This document shows positions 42,701 to 54,149 of a stretch of 64,000 nt of DNA, in pieces. The notes beneath the pieces are model-generated. The model saw only the letters and a list, made by a program, of their open reading frames with translations. It made no database searches and was not told the DNA's origin. Both the position numbers and the translations under genes were made by a program. Position 1 is the first letter of the stretch. The number at the start of each line of letters is the position of its first letter. The stretch is from positions 14,661,868 through 14,725,867 of the forward strand of contig NC_089325.1 of NCBI RefSeq assembly GCF_036669915.1, read 5' to 3'. This DNA comes from Pocillopora verrucosa. Taxonomy: Eukaryota > Cnidaria > Anthozoa > Scleractinia > Pocilloporidae.

Positions 42701-44501
42701 GAGGTCATCTACCTTAGTCACTACTGGAAATGTGGTCGTCGGGGAAGTTTGAACCGTCAACAAAGCTTAAAGAAATAAAAATCGAGCTGATAATTAGGTT
42801 GACCTTACTGAAACAGGATAACACATGGAAAGTAATGGAAAGAGAGAGGGCTGCTTGAAAGTCTCGCATAGGGAATCCCTTAAGGTCATATCTTTAAGCT
42901 TAAAATATTAAAAGCTTTTCCCTATGAATAAGAAACCGCAGCTGCACTTTCCTTGTTGATTTCGCCGTGGTAGGAGTGAGGTCAGTTTTTCCAAGTCCCT
43001 GGATTTAATGCTTTTAGAGTACTTAATTTTTAAGGTTTTTTTGGGGTTTTTTTTTTTGGGTTTTTCTCGAAACGTCTACATACATATCCTTAAAAGTGCT
43101 TGTGGCTGATATAACTGAATACTTGACCAAGTGACCAATCTTTAAACTAACAAATGAACAAAATATGGATATTACTCGTCTACATATCTTAAAATCAACA
43201 ATCGATACATGATTGATTGTTATCTTACCTGATAAAGTATTGCTTTTATGTTCAGATGATGTTTTGCCTTGTGTGGTCACAGCTTTTGTCCCAGCTGATG
43301 TTTTAGGAGGACTTGTGCTTGTTGGAACAGGATGGACGAAGCAAATCCCTTGACAGGTAGCTGTTAAAGAAACATAACTACTGTCCCTACAACTATACAT
43401 TTCTCGAGTGACATCCCGATACTCACTCTAGAGAAGTGCACTGTTTCTCAAGCTCACTCAATACCTCGAATGAGTTAAAAAGTTTCTATGTCACGTCCCT
43501 ATAATTTACGAAGCTTTAAGTAAATATGCGACTGATCACGGTCTGCTTCCTTGATGGTGAGGGACTATCAGTGGTAAGGTAATCGCAATAGGCGACCTTC
43601 GGAAAGAGTAGGGTTGGGATAGGAAATATAGAGTAAGGGGAAGGGTGGAGGAGGGGGGGGGGGGGGTCGTGAGTTTAGTTTTTAGAAAATTCAAACTCGT
43701 GTTTGACAACAGCGTATGACTAAAAAATATATTTTAGTCTTTCTGGTACTGATTAATACCTGTTTCTTTCTCGCAAATCCATTATCTCTCTAGGTCGCCA
43801 CTAACGGTACTAAATGATCCTTAAAATCCTTTTGGATATTCCTTAGGAATAATCCCGTAAGAGTCAGTTGGGTGACTAAAATATGATTGAATATGCGGCT
43901 AGGATCACGGTCTACTCCTCCGATGCTGATGGACTATCAGTGGTAATTAAGGTGATCGCAATAGGCGGCCGTCGGAAAGAGTAGGGTGGGGATATGAAAG
44001 ATAAAGGACAGGGAAGGGAGGGTGAGTTTAGCCTATAGAAAATTCAAAGTCTTGTTTAACAACAGTGTCTGATTCGAAAAATGTTTTAGTCTTTGTGGTA
44101 CTGATCAATACCTGTTTCTTCCTCGCAAATCCATCCTCTTCCTATGTAGCCCTTTAAGGTACTAAATGATCCTTTAAATCCTTTTGGATATTCCTTATGA
44201 ATCATTCCGTAAGAGTCAGCTGGGTCAGGATTGATGCCTGCGTTAGACCATTTGTCAATAGTCACAGATTTACCATTGATCCAAGTCCATCTCCGCGTTG
44301 TTGAATTTTTTTTCAAGCCTATAAACCATTCATTTTTTTGGCTGCCTGTTTTATTTTGAATCTCATTTGTAATAAATTGCCATTCCTGCTCTGATTCCAT
44401 CACTACGAGTGTTTTATTGTTGGATTTACAGAAGTCCCTTGCAATTGGCCATGACCACTGTCTTTTACTGAAGGTATAACATGAACATAGCCTCTCTCCA
44501 T
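39651..44501 (-). CDS. Receptor cassette C: exons 3-8, no exon 1 or 2 found
   Basis: Exons 44112-44501, 43229-43402, 42577-42765, 41913-41937, 40333-40495 and 39651-39764 are all open with GT-AG borders and the same lengths and phases as in A. The tail has Y-T-A-L, T-Y-T-S-L, Y-V-N-Q and Y-V-N-A. CTLD2 reads F-S-K-R-Q-W-S-W-P-I-A-R-D-F-C and lacks a Ca2+ site, as in A. No exon 1 or 2 was found between 44.5 and 56 kb. Intron 6 keeps the 870-bp segment that B has lost. Coding capacity is intact from CTLD2 onward, so either a 5' end is supplied by splicing from further right or this is a truncated gene. Confidence 0.65.
40333..40495 (-). CDS. Cassette C exon 7 (tail, Y-T-A-L)
   Basis: 163 nt, acceptor 'ctctttccacag', open, ends S-P-E-S-M-M. 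Confidence 0.7.
41913..41937 (-). CDS. Cassette C exon 6 (microexon)
   Basis: 25 nt, same sequence and borders as A. Confidence 0.6.
42577..42765 (-). CDS. Cassette C exon 5 (transmembrane)
   Basis: 189 nt, open; helix as in A, ends R-K-K-Q-R-Q-I. Confidence 0.75.
43229..43402 (-). CDS. Cassette C exon 4 (stalk)
   Basis: 174 nt, open; ends N-T-L-S before the donor. Confidence 0.6.
43735..43880 (-). pseudogene. Partial duplicate of exon 3 inside cassette C intron 3
   Basis: Counterpart of 30225-30372, with the same left and right breakpoints. Confidence 0.7.
44112..44501 (-). CDS. Cassette C exon 3 (CTLD2)
   Basis: 390 nt, phase 1 to 1, acceptor 'gttcttctag'. Intact frame. Confidence 0.75.
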
Positions 44502-45055
44502 CTAGAAGAACACAACTACATAGAAGTTAGACTAATAATTAGTGACAGTGAAATGTGTCTTTAGGTGTCTGTAAGAGAATGCACTGCTTACTGGGTTAAC
44601 TGTAACGAGCAGAAAATCATATTTGAGTTTCCTTGGAGAAAATCGTTGTTATCATCATCATCATTCCCCTCTCTGAAGCGGATTTTATTGACACAAAAGG
44701 AAGATCCAGGAAATAGCGACTAAATGTCAACCTTCGAGCGCTTAAAGTCAGATTATCTAAGACTCTCTCAAATCGTTTTGATTTACATACTTAGTTAAAC
44801 AAGCAAGCAGTATGATATAGTTAAAAATAGAGATTAAAGTAACAGTCATTACAATGTATAAATCCATTAATTTTCCCATCCAACACGCCTGGGTTGCGTT
44901 ACAAGTTACATGTCATGTGACGTCATCGGTCACGTTAGTCACGCCATATATTACAATCGTTTCGCATCTATGTGGAGATCAGCGATGAATACAAAGCAAA
45001 CAGCTTTATAGCAACAACAGGATGAAAGCTAACGGAGGATGTTTGGTTATTTAAC

Positions 45056-45271
45056 ATGATTACTAAGCCAGCATTATACAGTATACAGAAATTTGATCAT
45101 CAACGGTTAAACACGCAAACTGCCACTTCCTTCTCACTGCAAATTATTTCATCCCCGTCCGTTGCTCGGCTTGCAAGTCTTAAAAACCTTTGTCGTAATC
45201 AGGCAAAACGCATTCTATCTCAAGATTCTTCACTCAAGAATTCATTTTCTATTAATTCAACTCAAAAGTAA
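45056..45271 (+). other. Repeat R ORF-a, unknown
   Basis: 71 codons, M-I-T-K-P-A-L-Y-S-I-Q-K-F-D-H-Q, later S-V-A-R-L-A-S-L-K-N-L. The frame is kept in the next unit (46273-46488, M-I-T-R-P-T-L-Y) but broken in most diverged units. No family recognised. Confidence 0.3.
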
Positions 45272-45369
45272 ATTGCTGGATCAGTCTGACGTTCAGAATA
45301 AATCTAAAACGCCACTATCTCTAGTAACCCAGTAATGAAACTCCACATTCGATTGAGTGCTTGCACTTA

Positions 45370-45630
45370 ATGAACTTTAGAATTATCAAATATTCCTCTC
45401 TCACTTACCTATTCTCAACAGAAACAAATCAACTCCGAGAAGTATTAATACATACATATACCGCACTAAATCGATCGTTCAAAGCTTTGGATGGGGATGT
45501 TTACCACGCCACGGAAGAGAAAGTTGCGCTCGAACGACTAATTAAGATTTCGACGCAAATTCCGGTCAGTCAAGGTGTGACTTGGAAGGAAACAGCGAAA
45601 GAAAGGGGTCACGCTTCAAGGAAAAGGTGA
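45370..45630 (+). other. Repeat R ORF-b, third copy
   Basis: 86 codons from ATG, the longest version; ends E-R-G-H-A-S-R-K-R. Confidence 0.3.
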
Positions 45631-46272
45631 ATCAAGAACAGGCAATGAGAAAAATTTAGAATGACGAAAAACAACATTTAATGTTAATGCCAGCTTTTCT
45701 CTTTAGCTTTAGATTACTAAAAGAGAAACAAAGTGTTCTGGTTTAATTCAAGTAAAGCAAAGGGATATTGGGTTGTACAGCATGCACTGTTTTTGGAAAA
45801 TTGCGATAGGGGTCTTCTTTCCGAAAAGTCTCGTAAAAATTCGGAACTAAGATAGATTAAATTTTTATGTCACATTTGATCCATGGCAAATTTGTCACGC
45901 CATGTTCGACAACGATCGTTGCACGACATTTTCAATCAATAAGGGAAGATGTCGCGATCTACAGGAGACATACAGCTCCATAGCGACAACTAAATGAAAG
46001 TTTTTTTACAGTTCAAAATTGGAAAAAGTCGAACTTAAAACAAAAACGTTGCAACGGACCAATAAAACATGGACCTATTTCCATAATGGAAGCCTCTACT
46101 TCCTTTTCAATCCCAATACACGTTGCATGTCATGTGACGTCATCGGTCACGTTAGTCACGACATATATTACAATCGTTTCGCATCTATGTGGAGATCAGC
46201 GATGAATACAAAGCAAACAGCTTTATGGCTACAACTGGATGAAAGCTAACGGAGGATGTTTTGTTATTTAAC

Positions 46273-46488
46273 ATGATTACTAGACCAACTTTATACAGTA
46301 TACAGAAATTTGATCATCAATGGTTAAACACGCAAACTGCCACTTCCTTTTCATTGCAAATTATTTCATCCCCGTCCGTTGCTCGGCTTGCAAGTCTTAA
46401 AAACCTTTGTAGTAATCAATCAAAACGCATTCTATCTCAAGATTCTTCACTCAAGAATTCGTTTTCTATTATTTCAACTCGAAAGTAA
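46273..46488 (+). other. Repeat R ORF-a, second copy
   Basis: 71 codons, a close match to the ORF at 45056. Confidence 0.3.
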
Positions 46489-46586
46489 ATTGCTGGATCA
46501 GTCTGACGTTCAGAATAAATCTAAAACGCCACTATCTCTAGTAACCCAGTAATGAAACTCCACATTCGATTGAGTGCTTGCACTTA

Positions 46587-46823
46587 ATGAACTTTAGAGT
46601 TATCAAATTTTCCTCTTTCACTTACCTGTTCTCGACAGAAACAAATCAACTCCGAGAAGTATTAATACATACATATACCGCACTAAATCTATCGTTCAAA
46701 GCTTTGTATGGGGATTTTTATAACGCCGCCAAAGAGGAAGTTGCGCTCGAACGACTAATTGAGATTTCGACGCAATTTCCAGTCAGTCAAGGTGTGACTT
46801 GGAAGGAAACGGCAAAAGTTTGA
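46587..46823 (+). other. Repeat R ORF-b, fourth copy
   Basis: 78 codons from ATG, a close match to the ORF at 45370. Confidence 0.3.
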
Positions 46824-47551
46824 CAAGAGATCACGCTTCAAGGAAAATGTAAATCAAGAACAGGCAATGAGAAAAATTTAGAATGACGAAAAACAACATT
46901 AAATGTTAATGTCAGCTTTTCTCTTTAGCTTTAGATTATTAAAAGAGAAACAAAGCGTTCTGGTTTAATTCAAGTAAAGCAAAGGGATATTGGGTTGTAC
47001 AGCATGCACTGTGTTATGGAAAATTGCGATAGGGTACTTCTTTCCGAAAAGTCTCGTAAAAATTCGGAACTAAGATAGATTAAATTTTTATGTCACATTT
47101 GATCGATGGCAAATTTGTCACGCCATGTTCGACAACTATCGTTGCACGACATTTTCAATCAATAAGGGAAGATGTCGCGATCTACAGGAGACATACAGCT
47201 CTATAGCGACAACTAAATGAAAGTTTTTCACAGTTCAAAATTGGAGAAAGTCGAACTTCAAGCAAAAACGTTGCAACGGATCAATAAAACGTGGACCTAT
47301 TTCCATAATGGAAGCCTCTACTTCCTTTTCAATCCAAACGACCATCGTTGTGTACTGTGAAGTGTGTTAAGGTAAACTGCGAGATAATTCTTCTCTAAAG
47401 ACATCAAAATATAATTTACCAATCATTTTTTACAAAGGCAAGTCATTTTGGTGGTAAGTTTTGTAATTTGAAGCGTCGGATGCGTAAGATATCAGATTCA
47501 GTCTTCAAGTATCAATCCCGTACAAACTAAACTCATGAAGTCTTTAAACCA

Positions 47552-47777
47552 TTTGTCAATAGTCACAGATTTACCATTGATCCAAGTCCATCTCTTTGTT
47601 CAAACTATTCATTACTTGGGTTGCCTGATTTGTTTTGAATCTCATTTTTAATAAATTGCCATTCCTGCTCTGATTCCATCACAGCTAGTGTTTCATTGTT
47701 GGATTTACAGGAGTCCCTTGCATTTGGCCATGTCCATTTTCTTCTTTTGAGGGTATAACACAAACATAGCCTCTCTC
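47552..47777 (-). pseudogene. Truncated exon 3 (CTLD2) fragment right of cassette C
   Basis: Sister of 33577-33837 with a further internal deletion around the W-I-N-G/F-I-G-L region and the same Trp-to-stop change. Confidence 0.75.
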
Positions 47778-48265
47778 CATCTAGAAGAACACAATTACTT
47801 AAAAGTTGGACTATTAATTAGTGAAAGTGAAGTGTGTCTCTATGTGTCTGTGAGAGAATGCACCGTTTACTGGGTCAACTGTTATGTGCAGAAAATCAAC
47901 TTTGATTTTTCTCGGAGACAATCGTTATCATCATTTCCCCCCTCTGAAGCAGACCTAATTTACACAGAAGGAGGATCTGGAGAATAGCAACCATGTTTCA
48001 ACCTTCTTGAAATTCACCCACATCACAAGAAAAATGGGCGCTAAAAGTTAGATTATCTCAAAAGACTCTCTCAAATCGTTATAATTCACATGACTTTCTT
48101 TTAAACAAGCAAGCAGTGTAATATACTAAAAAGTCAGCACATTGTATAAATCCGTTAATTTTTCCATGGAACACGCTTGGGTTGCGTTATACTTAACAAA
48201 TAGAAAAGCCTTGACTGTGCTCTGTTCTGTTATAAAGCACGCACGAAGCGGCTCGAGCACGAAAT

Positions 48266-48314
48266 AAGTGTAGGGAGAAACACTCGACTACGTCTCGTGT
48301 TTCTCCCTACACTT
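48266..48314. repeat. Inverted-repeat hairpin, loop orientation 2
   Basis: Perfect 18-bp arms (48266-48283 and 48297-48314) flank tcgactacgtctc, the exact reverse complement of the loop at 34335-34347. Flanks are otherwise the same. Confidence 0.85.
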
Positions 48315-48361
48315 CTCTTCCCACTTCTTGAGTACCATCAAAGTTCACATTCTGCAATTGT

Positions 48362-48961
48362 TTACATACTTTTGCCTGAAGTTTTTTTAGTCTCTAATAC
48401 AGAATGTGGAGGTGAAATGTTCAGTGAAATCCGGCCGAATTGTGGCTCATAAAAACACGCAAGTTTTTTCACATGACAAATGGTATACAAACGGCTCAAG
48501 GCGAGTTTTACGAATGAACGACAGCCGAATTCACCGGAACATGAAGATTGCTCGGGATGACAGAGCCTTAAAAATCGGTTGCAATGACTGACGTGGCCTT
48601 CACCACTCAACTCATCGGTAAGGACATCAGAGCAAGCTCTTAGTTGTTCACTCAAAGGGCGGTCGATGTAATTTCTGAGGCTTGCTTCACTGGCGATCTC
48701 CGAGCCAGCCACGTTAGACCTCAGCATAACACCGTCATGATTAGTATGAATTATAACAGTTATGCCACTCTGGCTATATTTTTTATCATTCCTGTTTTGC
48801 TCTGTTTTGTTTTTGAACTCGAACTTTATATGCAAAACGAGTGTTAGCTGTGTTTGATTTTTATTACCATTCGTGAGCTTGCAATCTAACTGAGCGTGAA
48901 AACCTTCAAAACTCGGACTGTCCATTTCGTTTTCTCTTTGAGGATTTTCGTCTCTGCTCAC
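48362..48961 (-). other. Longest version of the repeat R minus-strand frame (unknown)
   Basis: An open frame of 199 codons, but the codon aligned with the ATG of the A and D copies is GTG; the first ATG inside opens M-D-S-P-S-F-E-G. Contains S-E-I-A-S-E-A-S-L-R-N-Y-I-D-R and H-C-N-R-F-L-R-L-C-H-P-E-Q. No family recognised. It may be a decaying gene. Confidence 0.35.
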
Positions 48962-49109
48962 GTTATAATAACGTCAATTATGGCGCCTGGCATGTTTATA
49001 AACCTTTGTTTGGTTGTTCTGTTGCTACTTGCCGGCTCGCTTGTTTCGAAGTTTCACTTTTAATTAACGAAAAAAGGCTAGAGAAAAGTCCTGGAAAAGG
49101 TCGGACATA

Positions 49110-50465
49110 ATCCAATTTGGCAGATGGCGTGACATTGCACAGTATACATAAATTTGATCATCAATGATTTCACACGCCAACTGCTACTTTCTCATTGCAA
49201 ATTATATTATCCTCGTCCGTTACTCGGCTTGCAAATCTTGAAAAAAAAGTTTTCCCTTTAAATAAAAACACATTTTATCCCGAGATTCTTCACGCAAGAA
49301 TTCTTTTTCTCTTAATTCAACTCGAAAGTAAAGTGCTTGAGATTAAATCTAAAATCAAATGCCACTATCTCTAGTAACCAAATAATGAAACTCGACATGC
49401 AATTAAGTGCTTGCACTTTATGAACTTCAGAATTATCTAATATTCCTCTCTCACCTACCTATTCTAGACAGTACCAAATCAACCCCGAAAAAAATCATTC
49501 ATACACCTTCACTAAATCCACTGTTCAGTGCTTTGAATGAGGATGTTTAAAACACCACGAAAGAGAAAGTTACGCATGAACTACCAATTAAGATTTCGAC
49601 GCAATTTCCAGTCATTCATGGTGTGACTTGGGAGGAAACAGCGAATAAATGACGAGAGATCACGCAATCAAGAACAGGCAATTAGAAAAATTTAGAATAG
49701 GAAAAACAACACGAAGTGTTACTTTCAGCTTTTCTCTTTAGCTTTAGACTGTCAATGGGGAAGCAAAGTGTTTTGGTTTAATTCAAGTAAATTAGGGGTG
49801 TATTGTGTTGGATACTTTTGTGGAATGTTCAAGTCTTAAAAGCTTTACCCGCGGGATTGAAGTCGACAAGGTCAGGTACTTTTTTTGGAAACTTTACGCC
49901 ACAATTAAGGAAAAAGCTTCGACTCAAGATTTTTCCCCTTCATCCAACTTCCTGTCTCCCGCTTATTCATGTATTCATGGTCAGTGGCCTTTTGTATAGC
50001 TTGATGTATTTTAACTGCAGTCAGTTTCAGATGCATTCGGATCCACTCAAGCATTAACATACTCAGGAGTAGGTATTTGATTCACAGGTTAAATGTCGTT
50101 GTCGGGCGCTGAAAGTTACATTAATTAACTAAAAACTGTTTTGAATCTTTCCAATTACTTAATTTTTAACTTGAACGAGCAAGAAGTGTAATATATCATA
50201 TTAAATAATAATTAATTAAATAATTAATAATTTCTTTCAATTAAATAAAAAATAAATTCAGTCAGTACATTGTAGAAATCCAACAATTTTCTCATGCAAC
50301 ACACCCGTACTGACCCGACTGACACAAAGGAAACAGCTTTAAAGCTACAACTAGATAAAGGATAGTGAGGGATGTAGGGTTCTTTGATATGTTTGTTAAA
50401 CCAACATTATTCAATATACATAAATCTGATCACTACTATCCACTAGTTCCTTTTGAAAAAATACT
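49110..50465. repeat. Diverged repeat R units, no gene seen
   Basis: Corresponds to 9.25-10.55 kb. Includes an AT-rich insertion near 50196-50260 built of 'taattaaataa'-type units that the other copies lack. ORF-b is broken here. Confidence 0.55.
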
Positions 50466-52195
50466 ATGCTATCCTCGTCTCTGAAAGAGGATTTGTTGTT
50501 TCTTTTGGGGTCGAAGGACTCCCTTTTTCAGGTTCGGAAGCTCGCCAGTGTGTGTGGGAAAATTTTTTCGGCGCTTGGGAACGGCATCGGGAACATAACT
50601 AGGCTCATGACCAGAGATACCTTTGCTGTTGTTAACTCTGTCACGAATTGAAATTCTCTTGTCTCTCTAGCGCCTGATTGCATAAATGAATTAAACTATT
50701 GGAAAGACAATCTTGCTACCATCAACGGTGTGCCTTTGTGGCCCGTGAAGCGCAAACCAACGAAAATTGTATACTCAGATGCGTCCAATTCAGCTTGCGG
50801 AAGTTGAATTCAGTTCATGGAAATAATCCTTCTCCAGAATTGGTCAGATTTAGAGAGCTCTCGGAGCTCCGCATTTCGTGGGTTCCTTGCCGTTTCACTG
50901 TCTTTTCAAGCGTTTATAGACTCCCTCGAGGCACAAACTGTTGTCGGCTACAAAGATAATCAGAACGTTGTCTGCATCGTGAACATTGGTTTTAAAGTTC
51001 CAGCTTTACAGAAAATAGCTCTTCGTATCCATCGATGTTGTCTCATCAGAGCCATCAGTATCGATCAGTATTATTTCGTGTTCCTGCACGTTTTTATGAC
51101 TACTGTGCTTTGGAAACACGGGCCAGAGGCCCTTGAGATGCACCCTTGAGGGGTAAGCTTGTTGTATTCAGTAACACTTAGAAGTTGATCTTTGTTTTAC
51201 AGTACGGGCTAGAGATGCACCCTTGGTCGGCCATCAACTTCGCTTTTTACGCTTTCAAGTGGCTGCATCAGGTTGCAGGAGTGGATTCTCCTACCCTACA
51301 TTCCATCGTTATCTCCGCGAAGGAGGGAGCTCTTCGTCTTGTTAGCCAACCAGCCTCTCATAGGAAAGAACCCCTCGGGGTGATCCATCTCAAGCAACTT
51401 ACTGAAAGGACTGACTGTGGCAATCTTTTGCAACTAAGAAGCTTAGGCTTAGTTGTGTTCGTCCTCGCCTTTTCCGGCTTCTTCAGAAGTACAGAATTAT
51501 GTTAGAGACTCGCTATCTAGCAGGCTTGAAGTCTCTCAATCTCTGTCCCTCTGAGCGCCAACCCTTTCCTTCACTATCTAGCATGGGGCCTGGCTGACCG
51601 ATGCGCCCATGCCTCAAAGTATTGTTTTGTGTTTTTGTTTGTGTATTGGAGGCAAAATATGCAATTTGTGTAAATTAGAATTGACATAAATTATTATTTT
51701 GCCGGCACAGAGCGGTGAACTGGGTTCTAATGTAGCACGCGTGGGACCGCGGTTGGGGGGTTTGAAATAGTGACCGGTTAGTTATGCGCGTCATTCTACG
51801 GTCGGCCTCGCCGCGTCATCTTGCTTTGTTTAGTTTGGTGTTCACTAACTCTGTTAGCCTTAATCTCGTTACCATCCGTAATGGTCCCAATCTTTCTTGG
51901 CTATTTTATGTAGGATCTCGTTTTCTGCTCATATTCATTGGGCTTTATTTTATTAGTTTTGCTTTATAACCTCAAAGGTGACGCCGTGGCATAGGTTGGG
52001 GTTAGACGGTCCCTATTTTTCCAATAATTGGTTTTTTCGGGTCTACGTGTCCGACCGTAGCGTGTTCTTAGAATAATTTTAACAGTGGAGTTTTTCACGG
52101 GAGTTTAGGAAGTGTATCATGGGCCTGGCTGATCGACGCGCCCATGCCTCCAAGTGTTGTTTTGTGTGTTCGGTTGTGCAGTGGAGGCAAAATTT
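50466..52195 (+). pseudogene. DIRS/Ngaro-like retroelement remnant (copy 2)
   Basis: Same fragment as 34846-36580, with the same 5' truncation point and the same frame breaks, so it was duplicated with the block and did not insert separately. A TGA interrupts the RT/RNase H frame near 50649. About 70-bp direct repeats at 51585-51656 and 52120-52192. Confidence 0.65.
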
Positions 52196-52199
52196 CTCA

Positions 52200-53130
52200 T
52201 TTGCATGAACGACATACCTAACATCATCACATCTACCGCCAAGTTATTTGCTAACGATACCAAAATCTATAAGCATATTTACATGATATTGCGTCTTTGA
52301 ACAAACTTAAACTTAATGGTGACAAGAGAGAGCTTTGGTCATAGGATCGCAACATCGTCCAGTATCTCAGCTCCTCTCTTTCACAGCGATCGATGATTCA
52401 GTTATAAATGCCTCTCACTCTGCTAGCAACATAGGTGTTATTTTTGACAATAATTTGAACATGGAACGCTGAGTGGCTGCCATTTGTAAATCCGCCTTTT
52501 TTCACAAACGTAATATTTCTCGTATTAATAAGTTCTTGTCAGCTGAAAGCAGCAAAATGTTAGTGCATGCTTTCGTAATGTGTAGATTGGACAACTGTAA
52601 CTCTGTTATATGAACTTCCGAAATACTTGATTCATAGACTTCAGTTAGTTCAGAACTGTGCGGCACGTCTAATCTTATGTGATTCTAAATATAACCGTAT
52701 TACTCCATTACTAAGGGAGCTACACTGGCTTCCCGTGGAGCAGAGGATTGTTTTCAAAATCCTACTGTTGACTTTTAAATCTTTAAATGATTTAGGTCCT
52801 AGCTATATTCGTGATTTGTTGCCAACTTACAAGCCATCTAGGAATTTACGATCATCAACCAGGAACTTGTTAGTGACACCTAGATCGAGGTTAAAATCTT
52901 ATGGTGATCGTGCTTTTTCAGTCTGCGCCCCTAAACTTTAATAATCTTTTAGAGCATATAAAATGTAGTTTAAATAATGCATTTTTTAAAGCAATCTTAA
53001 ACATTATCTTTTTAAGTGCAATTTTAATTTGTAGTTTCGCTTAATATTTTTTCGAATTCATTTATTAAGTTACTGTTTTGAACATTTGATTGTTAAGCGC
53101 TTTAGAGCTCTAGAATAGGACGCTATAGAA
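52200..53130 (+). pseudogene. CR1/L2-like LINE reverse transcriptase fragment (copy 3)
   Basis: The best preserved copy: an open frame at 52627-52941 reads L-Q-L-V-Q-N-C-A-A-R-L-I, L-L-R-E-L-H-W-L-P-V and F-K-I-L-L-L-T-F-K. Still 5'-truncated and frameshifted near 52300. Ends in an ATT repeat at 53139-53165. Confidence 0.8.
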
Positions 53131-53136
53131 ATTTTT

Positions 53137-53169
<33 letters not shown>

Positions 53170-53171
<2 letters not shown>

Positions 53172-53840
53172 CGACAGATAATTTAGTGGAAGATTCTATT
53201 TCTTTACAATCAGATCTAACCACCCTCGATCTAGGGGCGGATCGCTAGCGGGTCACATGTAATCTTAGTAAATGTGAGGTCATGAAAATCACTCATAATA
53301 AGGACAAAAGTACCACACGGTACCAAGTCTCAGGTACTGAGCTAAGAATTGTATCTAATTATAAAGATCTTGGAGTTATCATGGCGAGAGACACGAGCTG
53401 AACAAAACATGTTGAAGAAACACTTCACAAGGTACTTGGCTGGCTTAAACGCACCATAGGCAGTAAAAATAAGGACATTTTTTCAATTTTGTACAAGTCC
53501 CTCGTTAGATCGATCTTGGAATACGCTAGCCCGATGTGGTTACCACATCAAGCCAAAGACATCCGTGAAATTGAGAAGGTTCAAAGAAGAGCTTCGCGAA
53601 TAGCGTTAGTCTTAAGACGACAGGAGATGGCGCATGAGGACAAGTGTAAAACACCTAAATGGGACTCTTTAGAACGAAGGAGGGAATTTCTATCCCTGGA
53701 GGAGTGCTATAAGATAGGATTCAATCTGAATGGTCTCTTTTTAGTCATTATTTTTAACGGTGTAGGAACATGCCATGATAGTCCAAACATTAACAAGTTC
53801 GTTAAACTAAGATTGAAGAATCACATGAATATTTATTGAA
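53170..53840 (+). pseudogene. Second LINE fragment (copy 3, longest open)
   Basis: Open from 53489 to 53839: Y-K-S-L-V-R-S-I-L-E-Y-A-S-P, K-V-Q-R-R-A-S-R-I-A, R-R-E-F-L-S-L-E-E-C-Y-K and a C terminus ending N-H-M-N-I-Y. Upstream part interrupted by TGA near 53399. Confidence 0.75.
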
Positions 53841-54149
53841 TGGACGTTCTATACTTTTTTAATGATCTTTCTGTGATTTTTATATATTTCTATTAATTAG
53901 CTTTTATATAATGTATATTTTTTATTTTTTATTACTATATATATAATTTTTTTCTAGGAGATCCTTAACATAGGGTTAACCTCTGGGTTTCTTTTGTCTT
54001 AAGAACAGGGCTTGTTATAAAAAGTACTTGTTATTTTGAAATAAAGTATTGTTTTGAAAACGGCCCGAGAAACCCGGGAAACCGGCTGTTGGGGGCTAAA
54101 ATTTATATTAATTATCTAAAACTGTTTGGAATCTTTTCAATACACTTAG

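Larger units (their letters stand above)
44880..47350. repeat. Two tandem repeat R units (about 1.2 kb) right of cassette C
   Basis: Units repeat with a period of about 1.217 kb. Each has TGACGTCA (44918-44925, 46135-46142) about 135 bp before an ATG opening ORF-a (45056 and 46273), then ORF-b (45370 and 46587). Confidence 0.75.
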
